A stretch of 64,000 bases of DNA, from assembly GCA_022448315.1 (NCBI GenBank), contig JAKVCA010000015.1, positions 265,142-329,141 on the forward strand, read 5' to 3'. Both the position numbers and the translations under genes were made by a program. Source of the stretch: Pirellulaceae bacterium. Lineage in GTDB: Bacteria; Planctomycetota; Planctomycetia; Pirellulales; Pirellulaceae. This document shows, in pieces, positions 37,188 to 44,732 of this stretch. Each line of letters opens with the position of its first letter. The stretch's first letter is position 1. The notes beneath the pieces are model-generated. The model was not told the origin of the DNA, ran no database searches, and saw nothing but the letters and a program-made list of their open reading frames with translations.

Positions 37188-38933
37188 ATGACGACCGAGA
37201 TGCAGCCAGAATTCAATACCGAGCGTGAAGGCCAACGGTCGACCGATGGCGGTACGGGATCTGATGCTGCAATGGGGCAACCACGCGATGCGGAAATTGC
37301 TAACAAGAGTCGTAAAATATCCAGCAGCGGAGCGAATCAACTTCGTGCTGAAGAACAGAGACGTTCCGCTTCGCCAGCGAAAAAAGATGCGGCAGGGAAG
37401 ACGGCGGTTCAACCAACAAGAGATCGCCCCAAACCGCCTAAGCCACCGACTCGTCAACGGGCGTCGCTTCCCTCTGTCAATTCGCAAAATGTTCCGGAAG
37501 AGCTTACCGGTCTTAATCGATATCTGGCCTATCTGCCAGGTCGACGAACGACGACCAGTTTTTCCATCAGTACGATTGTTCATGTCGTGCTATTGGTCGC
37601 GCTGATGATGATCATGGTGGCGCGGCAGAAAGAGGATGGACTTTTGACGATCGAGGCTGGAATCGATGCGGATTCATCGATGGAATTGACATTGGATTCG
37701 ACCGAGCGAGTGCCATTGCAGTCGATTCAGGCTCAGTCCAATTTTCAGGTTTCGACAGATATTGATATTCCTTTGCCACAGGCTCTGGTCATCGGGGCCC
37801 AGGCAAGTCAGGCCAGAGCGGAGCAATCCACCCTTTCAACTTCGGCGGACCTCAAGGCATTTTCGAATCTTCCGACCGGGGGTGGCATGTCAGGTCGTTC
37901 TGAGGAACGACGTCAGGACCTGGTTGCTTCTGAAGGGGGAACGGAGGCGAGCGAGCGGGCCGTTGAACTTGGCCTCGCGTGGTTGGCCGCGCATCAACGT
38001 GAGAATGGGGCTTGGTGGTTCAACTTTCATGACTCTGAGTGTCGGGGTCGCTGCCGTCATCCCGGTTCCGTGGGATCCTCGACAGCGGCAACAGGCTTGG
38101 CTCTGCTATGCTTCCTTGGTCGCGGAGAGACTCCCTTGGAGGGAAAGTATCAGGATGTGGTGCAACGTGGACTCTATTATCTACAAAACCGAATGGTCTT
38201 CACGAAGTATGGTGGAGACCTTCAAGAGGGTACGATGTACGGGCACGCGATCGCGACGCTCGCTCTGTGTGAAGCCTATGGAATGACTCAGGATGCCGCC
38301 CTTCGCCCTCTTGCTCAAAAGGCCATTGACTACATTGTCCATGCTCAACACAGCAAAGGGGGGTGGCGATACACGCCGAAACAGCCTGGTGACACGACGG
38401 TCACTGGATGGCAAGTGATGGCCCTGCGAAGCGCTCATCTTGCTGGTCTCGAAGTCCCGACGCCTACCACGGAGTTGGCGAGACTCTATCTGGACTCGGT
38501 TCAGACTCATGCAGGCTCCCGGTATAAGTACCTGATCACCGACGAGGACGAAACACCCGTGCCAACCGCGGTTGGCTTGTTGTGCCGGATGTATCTGGGT
38601 TGGTCGAAAGACACGACGCCACTTCGCGAAGGAGCTAGATATCTGGCAGGGCTGGGACCCTCCACCAGCGATTTGTACTTCGATTACTATGCGACTCAGG
38701 TGCTGCATCACTTTGGCGATCCCTATTGGGAGGGCTGGAATCGACTGATGCGAGACTATCTGGTCTCCAATCAGGCAACAGCGGGTCACGAGAAGGGAAG
38801 CTGGCACTTTGCGGATGAGCATGGGGATCAGGGAGGCAGGCTCTACAGTACGGCCATGGCCGTCATGATCCTTGAGGTTTACTACCGTTATTTGCCTCTC
38901 TACGAATCTCGAGCCGTCGAGTTTCCTCTTTAG
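37188..38933 (+). CDS. Membrane-anchored squalene-oxidase-repeat protein, paralog 2 (581 aa)
   Basis: This is the closest relative of the preceding gene. An N-terminal disordered stretch of about 100 residues (Ala, Arg, Pro, Ser-rich) is followed by a membrane helix (STIVHVVLLVALMMIMVA) and the same repeat domain. Matched blocks are SERAVELGLAWLAAHQRENG vs. SERAVQMALKWIAAHQLPDG, GGWRYTPKQPGDTTVTGWQ vs. GGWRYSPRQPGDTSVVGWQ, and YFDYYATQVLHHFG vs. YFNYYATQVMRHYG. No DxDD motif. The start is ATG 37188 (a GTG lies 9 bp upstream). The pair arose by duplication; the greater differences are in the cytoplasmic and linker parts. Confidence 0.85.
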   Translation: MTTEMQPEFNTEREGQRSTDGGTGSDAAMGQPRDAEIANKSRKISSSGANQLRAEEQRRSASPAKKDAAGKTAVQPTRDRPKPPKPPTRQRASLPSVNSQNVPEELTGLNRYLAYLPGRRTTTSFSISTIVHVVLLVALMMIMVARQKEDGLLTIEAGIDADSSMELTLDSTERVPLQSIQAQSNFQVSTDIDIPLPQALVIGAQASQARAEQSTLSTSADLKAFSNLPTGGGMSGRSEERRQDLVASEGGTEASERAVELGLAWLAAHQRENGAWWFNFHDSECRGRCRHPGSVGSSTAATGLALLCFLGRGETPLEGKYQDVVQRGLYYLQNRMVFTKYGGDLQEGTMYGHAIATLALCEAYGMTQDAALRPLAQKAIDYIVHAQHSKGGWRYTPKQPGDTTVTGWQVMALRSAHLAGLEVPTPTTELARLYLDSVQTHAGSRYKYLITDEDETPVPTAVGLLCRMYLGWSKDTTPLREGARYLAGLGPSTSDLYFDYYATQVLHHFGDPYWEGWNRLMRDYLVSNQATAGHEKGSWHFADEHGDQGGRLYSTAMAVMILEVYYRYLPLYESRAVEFPL

Positions 38934-39115
38934 ACGATTCCCCAACCGGCACGCCTTTCGTGTTTGCCCGTATCTCTTTTTGGGTTTGCATACGTACTCC
39001 TGGGGACTGTCTGGCGAGTGTCCTTTTTTGAGCCTTGCCGCGTGATGGCCATACCGTCAAAATCAGGACTTCGACTGGCTCGGCGATGATCTGACTGTTT
39101 GGGAATGGCTTGGAA

Positions 39116-39883
39116 ATGACGGATGAATGGTTGGAACGTGTTTTGCCCGTGATGGATGTGCAGCATGGGCGAGTGGTCCATGCGTTGCGTGGAAATCGTG
39201 AGCAATACAGGAGCGTTCAGCAGCTGGGTCTGCAGTCGGATGAGCTTCCATGCGTCGCCGAGTGGTACGCCACACACTATGGTTTTCGTCACTTCTACGT
39301 GGCTGATCTGGATGCGATCCGAACCTCAAAGCCTTCACACCTGGTCGGGCTGGAGACACCAAAAATCGGCGGCATCCTCTATCTGGACGCCGGGTGGTCG
39401 ATCGAATCGCTTGCAAACTGTGACTTTGAAACTCGGCCGGATCATGAAGTGATTCCCGTCATCGCGACCGAGGCTCTCGCCTGTCTCGAAGAGCTTGAGG
39501 CCCTGCACGAAGTTGCACCCCCTGGCTCTGTGCTCAGTGTGGATTTGAAGCAGGGGCACCTCTGCAGTCCGCAGCTCAAATTGACGGAACCTCTGAAACT
39601 CGTGGAGTTCGCCTACCGGGTTGGTTTTAGACATTTTTTGATTCTCGATCTGGCGGATGTGGGGCAAGAGGAAGGCACTTCTTCTCTGATGCTTCTCGAG
39701 GAACTTCGCCAATCATGTCTCGAAGCCGTCTTTTGGGGCGGCGGCGGTGTCCGGGATATGCAAGATCTCGCCCATCTGTGGAAATGTGGTTACGAACGCG
39801 TTCTCGTAGCCACCGCTTTTTACCGCGGTTCAATTACCCGTCGGCAGTTGCGAGAGGCCCAAGTGCCTTATTCTGACTGCTAG
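39116..39883 (+). CDS. HisA-like TIM-barrel protein of COG1411 type (255 aa)
   Basis: The protein resembles HisA (ProFAR isomerase) throughout: VLPVMDVQHGRVVHALRG at the N-terminus, HFYVADLDAI (strand with the catalytic Asp in HisA), the central SVDLKQGHL, and FWGGGGVRDMQDL plus VATAFYRG for the phosphate-binding end. It differs from true HisA in length and in its phosphate loops. In planctomycetes and methylotrophs, COG1411 proteins are linked to tetrahydromethanopterin C1 metabolism, a known association that would explain the gene. No neighbour here belongs to that pathway. Start at ATG 39116; a TTG is 6 bp upstream. Isolated gene. Confidence 0.75.
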   Translation: MTDEWLERVLPVMDVQHGRVVHALRGNREQYRSVQQLGLQSDELPCVAEWYATHYGFRHFYVADLDAIRTSKPSHLVGLETPKIGGILYLDAGWSIESLANCDFETRPDHEVIPVIATEALACLEELEALHEVAPPGSVLSVDLKQGHLCSPQLKLTEPLKLVEFAYRVGFRHFLILDLADVGQEEGTSSLMLLEELRQSCLEAVFWGGGGVRDMQDLAHLWKCGYERVLVATAFYRGSITRRQLREAQVPYSDC

Positions 39884-40279
39884 CAAAATCTGAAACTGGA
39901 TCGTCACTCCGCACGCATCACAGGGATTTCGAAAAACGTCCTTTTTAAAGGTCGAACTGGCATTGCCACAGATTGGTGGAAATCTTTACAACTCTGCATT
40001 GTAAATCTGACACGGGGAACCTCGTGGCATAGAGACTTGAGCTGTCTGTTTTCAGGTTGGCAAAGTTTTGACAGGTCTACTTGGGAGACGGATCTCCTGT
40101 CATCCAGAGGAACGCAGAGCGTGGGTCCAAGGAAACACGTCCCCGCTTTCGAAGATCTACTTGGGTTTGGCATGCCGAATGCTGAACTGACTGGGATTGA
40201 AAAACTTGCGATGATCAGCAGGACGACTTCTGCTGACCAGTTCAAAGAATAAAAACGCTTCTATCAAGGAGGATGAACG
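39884..40279. other. Intergenic region upstream of ompH
   Basis: About 395 bp. An almost consensus CTGACA and a TTGACA (40068-40073) are present, but neither has a good -10 at the right spacing. A minus-strand frame (39904-40245) has no recognised features. AAGGAGG at 40266-40272 belongs to ompH. Confidence 0.4.
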
Positions 40280-40858
40280 TTGAAGATTTCAAGCATGGGT
40301 TGTATCGCTTTAGGCCTGTTGGTTGCTCTAGGATCCTCGGTCAACGGCCAGGAGGCTCAGGGGCAGTCGGGAATCGTCGCGGTTCTTGACGTTGCGAAGG
40401 TGTTCAAAGAACACGCGCAATTCAACAAGAGCATGGAAACCATCAAGAGCGACATCGCCAAATTTGAAGAAGAGTTCCGCGGAAAACGGGAGTCCCTGCA
40501 GAATCAAATTCGAGCTCTACAGAATCTTGTGGGACAGCCCGAATTCAAAACCGAAGAGGCGGCACTTGCCCGGAAAGAGGCAGATCTCCAGATCGAAGCG
40601 AACCAAAAGCGGGCGGATATCCTGAAGCAGGAAGCCGAGATTTACTATCAAACTTATAACCAGGTGGTTCAGACCGTCGCCAAACTGAGTGGCACCTACG
40701 GAATCAGCTTGGTCATCCGTTACGATAGCGGTCCGATCGACCAAACCGATCGTCCTTCGGTCATCAAAGGTGTCAACCGGAACGTTGTGTTTCAGCGTGA
40801 TCTTGACCTGACCTCTCTGGTCTTGGCAGAGCTCAACGGAACCACCGCCGGCAACTAG
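40280..40858 (+). CDS. OmpH/Skp-family periplasmic chaperone, TTG start (192 aa)
   Basis: Skp-like proteins hold outer-membrane proteins soluble in the periplasm. The start codon is TTG at 40280: the strong Shine-Dalgarno AAGGAGG lies exactly 7 bp ahead of it, while the ATG at 40273 is in another frame. The signal peptide ends near VNGQ-EA. The family pattern is clear: VAVLDVAKVFKEHAQFNKSM, a long helical hairpin rich in Lys, Glu and Gln (about 55-130), then a short beta end (YGISLVIRYDSG). The charged coiled-coil arms match the tentacle architecture. A terminator follows the gene, so it is not co-transcribed with the lipoprotein downstream. No BamA or lipid A gene lies beside it. Confidence 0.88.
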   Translation: MKISSMGCIALGLLVALGSSVNGQEAQGQSGIVAVLDVAKVFKEHAQFNKSMETIKSDIAKFEEEFRGKRESLQNQIRALQNLVGQPEFKTEEAALARKEADLQIEANQKRADILKQEAEIYYQTYNQVVQTVAKLSGTYGISLVIRYDSGPIDQTDRPSVIKGVNRNVVFQRDLDLTSLVLAELNGTTAGN

Positions 40859-40885
40859 CTGGATGACGGCAAGCAATTCAAATGG

Positions 40886-40915
40886 AGGTCCCATGCTCGT
40901 ATGGGACCTTTTTTT
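40886..40915 (+). terminator. Rho-independent terminator after ompH
   Basis: Perfect 9-bp stem AGGTCCCAT / ATGGGACCT with a 6-nt loop, running into seven T residues. Confidence 0.88.
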
Positions 40916-40998
40916 ATGTGCCCAAATTGAATCCACGATCAGGCAACGTGCATCCGGTGGTGCCTGTTACGATCCCTTCAATAGCAAGAGGTCAAGTT

Positions 40999-41256
40999 TT
41001 GAATCTCCCAAAAATAGTGCGGAATTGCTGCGCCGCCGGCCTGTTTCTTTGCCTGTTCATAACGGGCTGTATGCCTCCTAAGAACGCGGTCAAACTCGGC
41101 AGCGGCCTGTCGGTACCCGAGGACACGATCCGCCAACTCGAAAGACAAGAGGGATTGAGTCGGAGCGAGGCGCTGGAGGTGTTGCGTTATCAGATGCAAT
41201 CGCTTGAGGAAAACAGCCCATCCTCGTCACAGGACCCTCAAGATTCAGGCGAGTAA
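40999..41256 (+). CDS. Small lipoprotein, TTG start (85 aa)
   Basis: This small gene would be missed with ATG-only starts. The TTG at 40999 has AAGAGG at a good distance (7 bp) upstream, and the sequence that follows is a lipoprotein signal with the lipobox FITGC. The mature part (about 63 residues) has a short helix QLERQEGLSRSEALEVLRYQMQ and a Ser/Asp-rich end. I do not recognise a family. It stands between ompH (with terminator) and the converging pseudo-receiver gene. Confidence 0.65.
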   Translation: MNLPKIVRNCCAAGLFLCLFITGCMPPKNAVKLGSGLSVPEDTIRQLERQEGLSRSEALEVLRYQMQSLEENSPSSSQDPQDSGE

Positions 41257-41577
41257 CTCTGAAATCTGATGGTTAAACTGGCCTCGCGTCAAAACCTGGT
41301 CGAGGCCGACTTCTTTGGCTTCCATCAAGGTGGATTCTTGGACGTGAGGCGCGTAGCCGATGAGTTCCAGACGGGCTCGACGTTCGCCCAAACCTGTAAC
41401 CCACGCTGCCAGTTTGCCCCTGCAGCACTCCAGATCGATCAGGCATTTTTCGGTTTCCGGCGCGAGTTGGGATGCCTCCGGGAGTTTGAGAGACAGGCTC
41501 ACCTTAGTGCCTGCATCCTGAGCATGCGATTTGATGCGAGAGCCCAGCATGAGATCTTGCGTGACGTAAAGAATCAT
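41245..41577 (-). CDS. Pseudo-receiver protein next to glnB (110 aa)
   Basis: A short protein with the alternation of strands and helices of a receiver domain, and nothing else. An Asp48 sits in CLIDLEC at the expected end of strand 3, but the acidic pocket after strand 1 is replaced by MILYVTQDLM, and the invariant Lys near the end is changed (VLTRGQF). Therefore normal phosphotransfer is doubtful. It starts 18 bp after the PII gene stop on the same strand, so the two are nearly certainly co-transcribed, suggesting a link to nitrogen signalling. It overlaps the end of the converging lipoprotein gene by 12 bp. Function unknown. Confidence 0.75.
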   Translation of the reverse strand: MILYVTQDLMLGSRIKSHAQDAGTKVSLSLKLPEASQLAPETEKCLIDLECCRGKLAAWVTGLGERRARLELIGYAPHVQESTLMEAKEVGLDQVLTRGQFNHQISELLA

Positions 41578-41595
41578 GAACGATCTTCCTGAGAG

Positions 41596-41943
41596 TTAAA
41601 TGGCGGCTGGACCTCGTTGCAGCCCACCGATCTGGATGGTTTCAGCCAAGGGCATCACGAAAATCTTTCCATCACCGAAATTGCCGTCATTGCCAGTTTT
41701 CGCGACCGACCGAATGGTTTCGATTGTGCGTTCGAGAAAGTCGTCATTGACGGCAATCTCCAGCATGACCTTTCTAAGCAGAGTGGCTTGATATTCTACG
41801 CCGCGATACATCTCCGTCTGTCCTCGCTGGCGGCCGTAACCATGGGCATCGCAGAGCGTAATCCGTTCCACGCTGATCTTGGCAAGTGCTTCCTGAACGG
41901 CTCTTAGTTTGGTCGGTTGAATTATTGCGATCACCAGCTTCAT
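41596..41943 (-). CDS. glnB: Nitrogen regulatory protein PII (115 aa)
   Basis: PII proteins are trimeric sensors of ATP/ADP and 2-oxoglutarate that control ammonium transport, glutamine synthetase and transcription. The T-loop (about 37-55, GYGRQRGQTEMYRGVEY) is intact, with Tyr51 at the site that is uridylylated in proteobacteria. GNDGNFGDGKIFVMPL is the C-terminal signature. The beginning MKLVIAIIQPTKLRAVQEAL is typical. No amtB or glnA gene lies within the window, which is unusual for glnK but common for glnB. The next gene on the same strand, 18 bp downstream, is a pseudo-receiver. Confidence 0.95.
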   Translation of the reverse strand: MKLVIAIIQPTKLRAVQEALAKISVERITLCDAHGYGRQRGQTEMYRGVEYQATLLRKVMLEIAVNDDFLERTIETIRSVAKTGNDGNFGDGKIFVMPLAETIQIGGLQRGPAAI

Positions 41944-42244
41944 GGTTTCGTCCTCGCGTGAGTAAAGAAGCTGTCGTTTCCCAATGCCGCAGCGATTTGA
42001 GATGGCCTTGCGGGTGCACTCATGTTACCTCAGTCCGCGAGTTTTGTACGGTGGGGGGAACCTTCTCAAGTAGAAATTTTGAAGGCGGATGAGTCGATGG
42101 GGGTATTGCCAGATCTCACGATTGAGTCAGGCAACACGATTCACATCAGGTACCCGTTTCACAATAAAGCCCGCTCGAACAATAAAAAAAGCGGAGATCA
42201 TCGATCTCCGCTTCGGGATGTTTTAAAGAGGTTATCAAGTTCGT
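41944..42244. other. Intergenic region upstream of glnB
   Basis: About 300 bp, including the terminator of the coiled-coil protein at 42184-42211. A promoter for glnB should lie here; the best minus-strand candidate (TTGAGA, 15 bp, TACAAA) has too short a spacer to be convincing. Confidence 0.4.
42184..42211 (-). terminator. Rho-independent terminator for the coiled-coil membrane protein
   Basis: Perfect 9-bp stem GCGGAGATC / GATCTCCGC with a 3-nt loop and seven T residues on the minus strand. Confidence 0.88.
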
Positions 42245-43855
42245 CTAGTTTTGAATCGCATCCTCGGTCCGATCGTCGATTTCTTTGACCAGACCCGATT
42301 CCAGATCGGCCTTGCGCTGTGCCATGGCTTGGGTCTGCACAAACAGTGCATTGATCTTCTGCTGTCGGGCCATGAGCAAGCTCGCCAACTTATCCAAATG
42401 AGCTTGGGCAACGTCGACGTCATTTTGAAGATTTTCAATGTCGGCGTTTAGCTGCAACTGCTCCTCTTCGCCTTTAGTGATTTGGGCATCTGCCTTTTTT
42501 AGTGCGACTTCCATGGTGGCCGTTTGCCGACGTTCTTCCTCGAGCATCTTGTCCAGTTGGTAGCCCGCGATGTTCAGTTCGCGGAAGAGCAGGGGATAGT
42601 CATTCAGGGTGCGGAAGAAATAACGCTCTTCGATTTGGACGATTTCGTCTTCGACCAAGGAATTGATACGGATGCCGTCCGGGTCGACGTAGCCGTCTTC
42701 ACCCGTAAGGCGATCAACTAAAACAGTGTCATCCTTTGCGAACGTAACGTTGTCTTCTTCAAGGCGAAGGTCCGCAGAGATGGCCAAGCCCTTGTTGTCA
42801 TAGAACCCACGCTGAACGGCAGTCCTTCGGACGTCCGTGGCATCGTCTCCTGAGTTAGGAGCGTTCACTTCTACCGAGTGGTCTTTTAAAAACTTAACTA
42901 ACAGCCATTCCTCATTCGGTTCGATGGTTTCAACAAAGTCTGTATTGATTCGGCCCTTTGCATCTGCGAGTTGCTCAATGATGTCATCGATCTCACCCAG
43001 CGTCTTGCCGTCGAATTGATATTGGTCTAAAAGCGCCTCCGCTTTGGTAGCGACTTCAAGATCAAAATTAGGATCGTCCGGATTGAATAGATCGTCGCTG
43101 ATGTTGAAGATCTCTTTCTGCAGGATTTCACGGGTCTGAATCGGATCGTCCGAGATTGTTTCGGCCTGAATCAGAAGGTCGTGCGTATCGCCGGGCATTT
43201 TTTCATACAGTACAACGGTCCATTGCTGACCCGCATAGGCGGCAGGATCGTAGAACACCAGCGTCGGACGCAAAACGACTTGCGTTTGTGTGGCACTCTC
43301 GACGACGAATTCACCCAGATAGGTCACGGGAACCATGACACCGTCGAGTGATGGATTTGAAGCACTCTGAATGGCCGTTTCGAGAAAGACAAACATGGGG
43401 GATTCCGGGTCGATCACCGTAGGTGACGCCTGATCAGCCTCGGCATCGGGAGAAGGTGGGATCTGGGCAACCAGGTTTCCATCTTGCAGGACGGCGGTTG
43501 CATTTCGCCAAACACGACCCCGACCAATGATTTCACGATTGAGTTGACCTTTGAGTGCCACAAGAGAATCTGGAGCGAATTCTGCCCCGTCTTCGCCATA
43601 TAGCAAATCTTCCATCTCCGCGCGGGCCGTCTCAACCTTTTTCTGATTGACAACGTCGGTCTCTTTCCAGGCGGTATAAGTTTTCGTCGTCATGGCGAAG
43701 AAGACCCCGAAGGTCGCCGCGCAGCTGAAGACAAAAAGCATAGCGAGAATGTGCAAGACGCGCCAGGATTTGGCACTGAGAACGAGGAGCACAATGAAAA
43801 AGATGGTGCCGAGAACGAAACCACCTAACATCAACCAACGAAAAAGATCTTCCAT
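42245..43855 (-). CDS. Membrane protein with C-terminal coiled coil (536 aa)
   Basis: Two N-terminal transmembrane helices are seen (about 5-30 and 35-58: MLGGFVLGTIFFIVLLVLS and ILAMLFVFSCAATFGVFFAM). Then a beta-rich domain (about 100-350) and, at the end, a coiled coil of about 110 residues (LDKMLEEERRQTATMEVAL... to KADLESGLVK). I do not recognise the family, though similar proteins seem to occur in planctomycetes. The ATG at 43855 is chosen because it leads directly into the first helix; the upstream start at 43936 would add 27 residues. A very good promoter lies upstream and a strong terminator downstream, so this is a single-gene unit, probably well expressed. Confidence 0.75.
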   Translation of the reverse strand: MEDLFRWLMLGGFVLGTIFFIVLLVLSAKSWRVLHILAMLFVFSCAATFGVFFAMTTKTYTAWKETDVVNQKKVETARAEMEDLLYGEDGAEFAPDSLVALKGQLNREIIGRGRVWRNATAVLQDGNLVAQIPPSPDAEADQASPTVIDPESPMFVFLETAIQSASNPSLDGVMVPVTYLGEFVVESATQTQVVLRPTLVFYDPAAYAGQQWTVVLYEKMPGDTHDLLIQAETISDDPIQTREILQKEIFNISDDLFNPDDPNFDLEVATKAEALLDQYQFDGKTLGEIDDIIEQLADAKGRINTDFVETIEPNEEWLLVKFLKDHSVEVNAPNSGDDATDVRRTAVQRGFYDNKGLAISADLRLEEDNVTFAKDDTVLVDRLTGEDGYVDPDGIRINSLVEDEIVQIEERYFFRTLNDYPLLFRELNIAGYQLDKMLEEERRQTATMEVALKKADAQITKGEEEQLQLNADIENLQNDVDVAQAHLDKLASLLMARQQKINALFVQTQAMAQRKADLESGLVKEIDDRTEDAIQN

Positions 43856-43962
43856 GGGAGTTCCCAAGGGCGAGAAGGAGCGGGATTGGGTCAGCGAACC
43901 AAAGTCGCCAACGACATTCTTGAGTATAGCTGCCAAGATAGGCCGATGGAGACTTTCACACG

Positions 43963-43991
43963 ATGATAAGCTGGGTAATTTTTAATGTCAA
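43963..43991 (-). promoter_or_regulatory. Strong sigma-70-type promoter for the coiled-coil protein
   Basis: On the minus strand TTGACA (6/6), 17 bp, TATCAT (5/6). The leader would be about 100 nt to the ATG at 43855. Confidence 0.7.
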
Positions 43992-44022
43992 TCAAAAAGC
44001 CCGTCTGTCATCTGTTCTAACT

Positions 44023-44031
44023 TGTTATAAG
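44023..44031 (+). promoter_or_regulatory. Candidate extended -10 promoter for marR-tolC
   Basis: TGTTATAAG has the extended -10 TGn and a 5/6 -10 element, but no -35. It lies upstream of the repeat array, so the array would be in the leader or transcribed spacer. Confidence 0.35.
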
Positions 44032-44101
44032 GAAGTGGGTTGCGGTGACATTATGTGCTTCAATGTGGGAAAAAAAAGCTTTGCTGTCTGCACAGCCCAC
44101 A

Positions 44102-44185
44102 CAATCGTTCAAGTCGGAATCGTTCACTTCCGAAACATTCACTAGAGAGTCGTTTTGCACCGAACCATTCCGCTGGGAAAGTTTC
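44102..44185. repeat. Six GAAnnnTTC-like elements with exact 15-bp phasing upstream of marR
   Basis: CAATCGTTC (44102), GAATCGTTC (44117), GAAACATTC (44132), GAGTCGTTT (44147), GAACCATTC (44162) and GAAAGTTTC (44177) start exactly 15 bp apart. Four are exact GAAnnnTTC and two are one or two steps away. Each exact copy is a 9-bp palindrome. The six-bp spacers differ, so the elements are kept and not the spacers. The last copy ends 5 bp before the chosen marR start. It may be an operator array, or a remnant of a coding repeat; both are inference. Confidence 0.75.
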
Positions 44186-44189
44186 GGTG

Positions 44190-44732
44190 ATGAAAGGAAT
44201 GTCGGCCTCTTCAATCGGATGGGTCATGGAAGACAAAAAAGCGGAAAGCACGTTGATCGAGGCGATCCAGCAACTGCATGGATTGAACCGTCAATTCAAA
44301 AATATCTTTAGCGAGCAGTTGAAGCCCTCTCAGCTCACGGACTCGGAGTTTCTGGTCATGTGGTGGTGCTACCAATCGGAAGGCGAGCCCATCGTTCAAG
44401 GAGAACTCGCGGTTCAGATCGGGCTCTCGCCGGCGCAACTCAGCGGGATCGTGGATCGGCTCAACAAAAGGTCACTTCTTCATCTGACACGAAGCACTCG
44501 AGATCGTCGCTGCCAATTATTGCAATTGACTCCCGAAGGAATTCAAAGCATTCAAAACGCGTTGCATTGCATCCGAACTCTATCCCAGGTTGCGGCCGAT
44601 TTGGGCGCGGACCAATGGTTAGAACAGATGAACCAGCTTGTCGATCAGTTGATGGCACTTTCTGCTCGGCTCAGAACGGATGCTCTTGACGCTTCCGTTG
44701 CAGGCCTTTTGAAGGAAGGAGCTGCAGCATGA
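44190..44732 (+). CDS. MarR-family transcriptional regulator (180 aa)
   Basis: The protein has the typical MarR winged helix-turn-helix: GELAVQIGLSPAQLSGIVDRLNKRSLLHLTRSTRDRRCQLLQLTPEG (shown in pieces: the helix-turn-helix LAVQIGLSPAQLSGIVDRL, then the wing STRDRRCQLLQLT). The flanking helices would form the dimer. Such regulators are often repressors of the operon they head, released by small aromatic or toxic compounds. The start is uncertain: ATG 44190, 44199 or 44226; the first reaches into the end of the phased repeat array. Its stop overlaps the tolC start by 4 bp (ATGA), so the two genes are translationally coupled, and the array upstream is a good candidate for its operator. Confidence 0.88.
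   Translation: MKGMSASSIGWVMEDKKAESTLIEAIQQLHGLNRQFKNIFSEQLKPSQLTDSEFLVMWWCYQSEGEPIVQGELAVQIGLSPAQLSGIVDRLNKRSLLHLTRSTRDRRCQLLQLTPEGIQSIQNALHCIRTLSQVAADLGADQWLEQMNQLVDQLMALSARLRTDALDASVAGLLKEGAAA

Larger units (their letters stand above)
43856..44189. other. Divergent regulatory region, coiled-coil protein / marR-tolC
   Basis: About 330 bp. It holds the minus-strand promoter (43963-43991), an extended -10 for the plus strand (44023-44031) and the 15-bp phased repeat array (44102-44185), each listed separately. Confidence 0.7.

Noticed and set aside
40273..40275. ATG just after AAGGAGG as start of ompH
   Set aside because: It is in another frame than the OmpH protein and directly against the ribosome-binding site.
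44060..44251. Pentapeptide-repeat-like protein in the phased array (minus strand)
   Set aside because: A 15-bp repeat gives a five-residue period in every frame. The spacing of Ala/Ser to Leu/Phe does not match the pentapeptide-repeat consensus, and no start signal is present.
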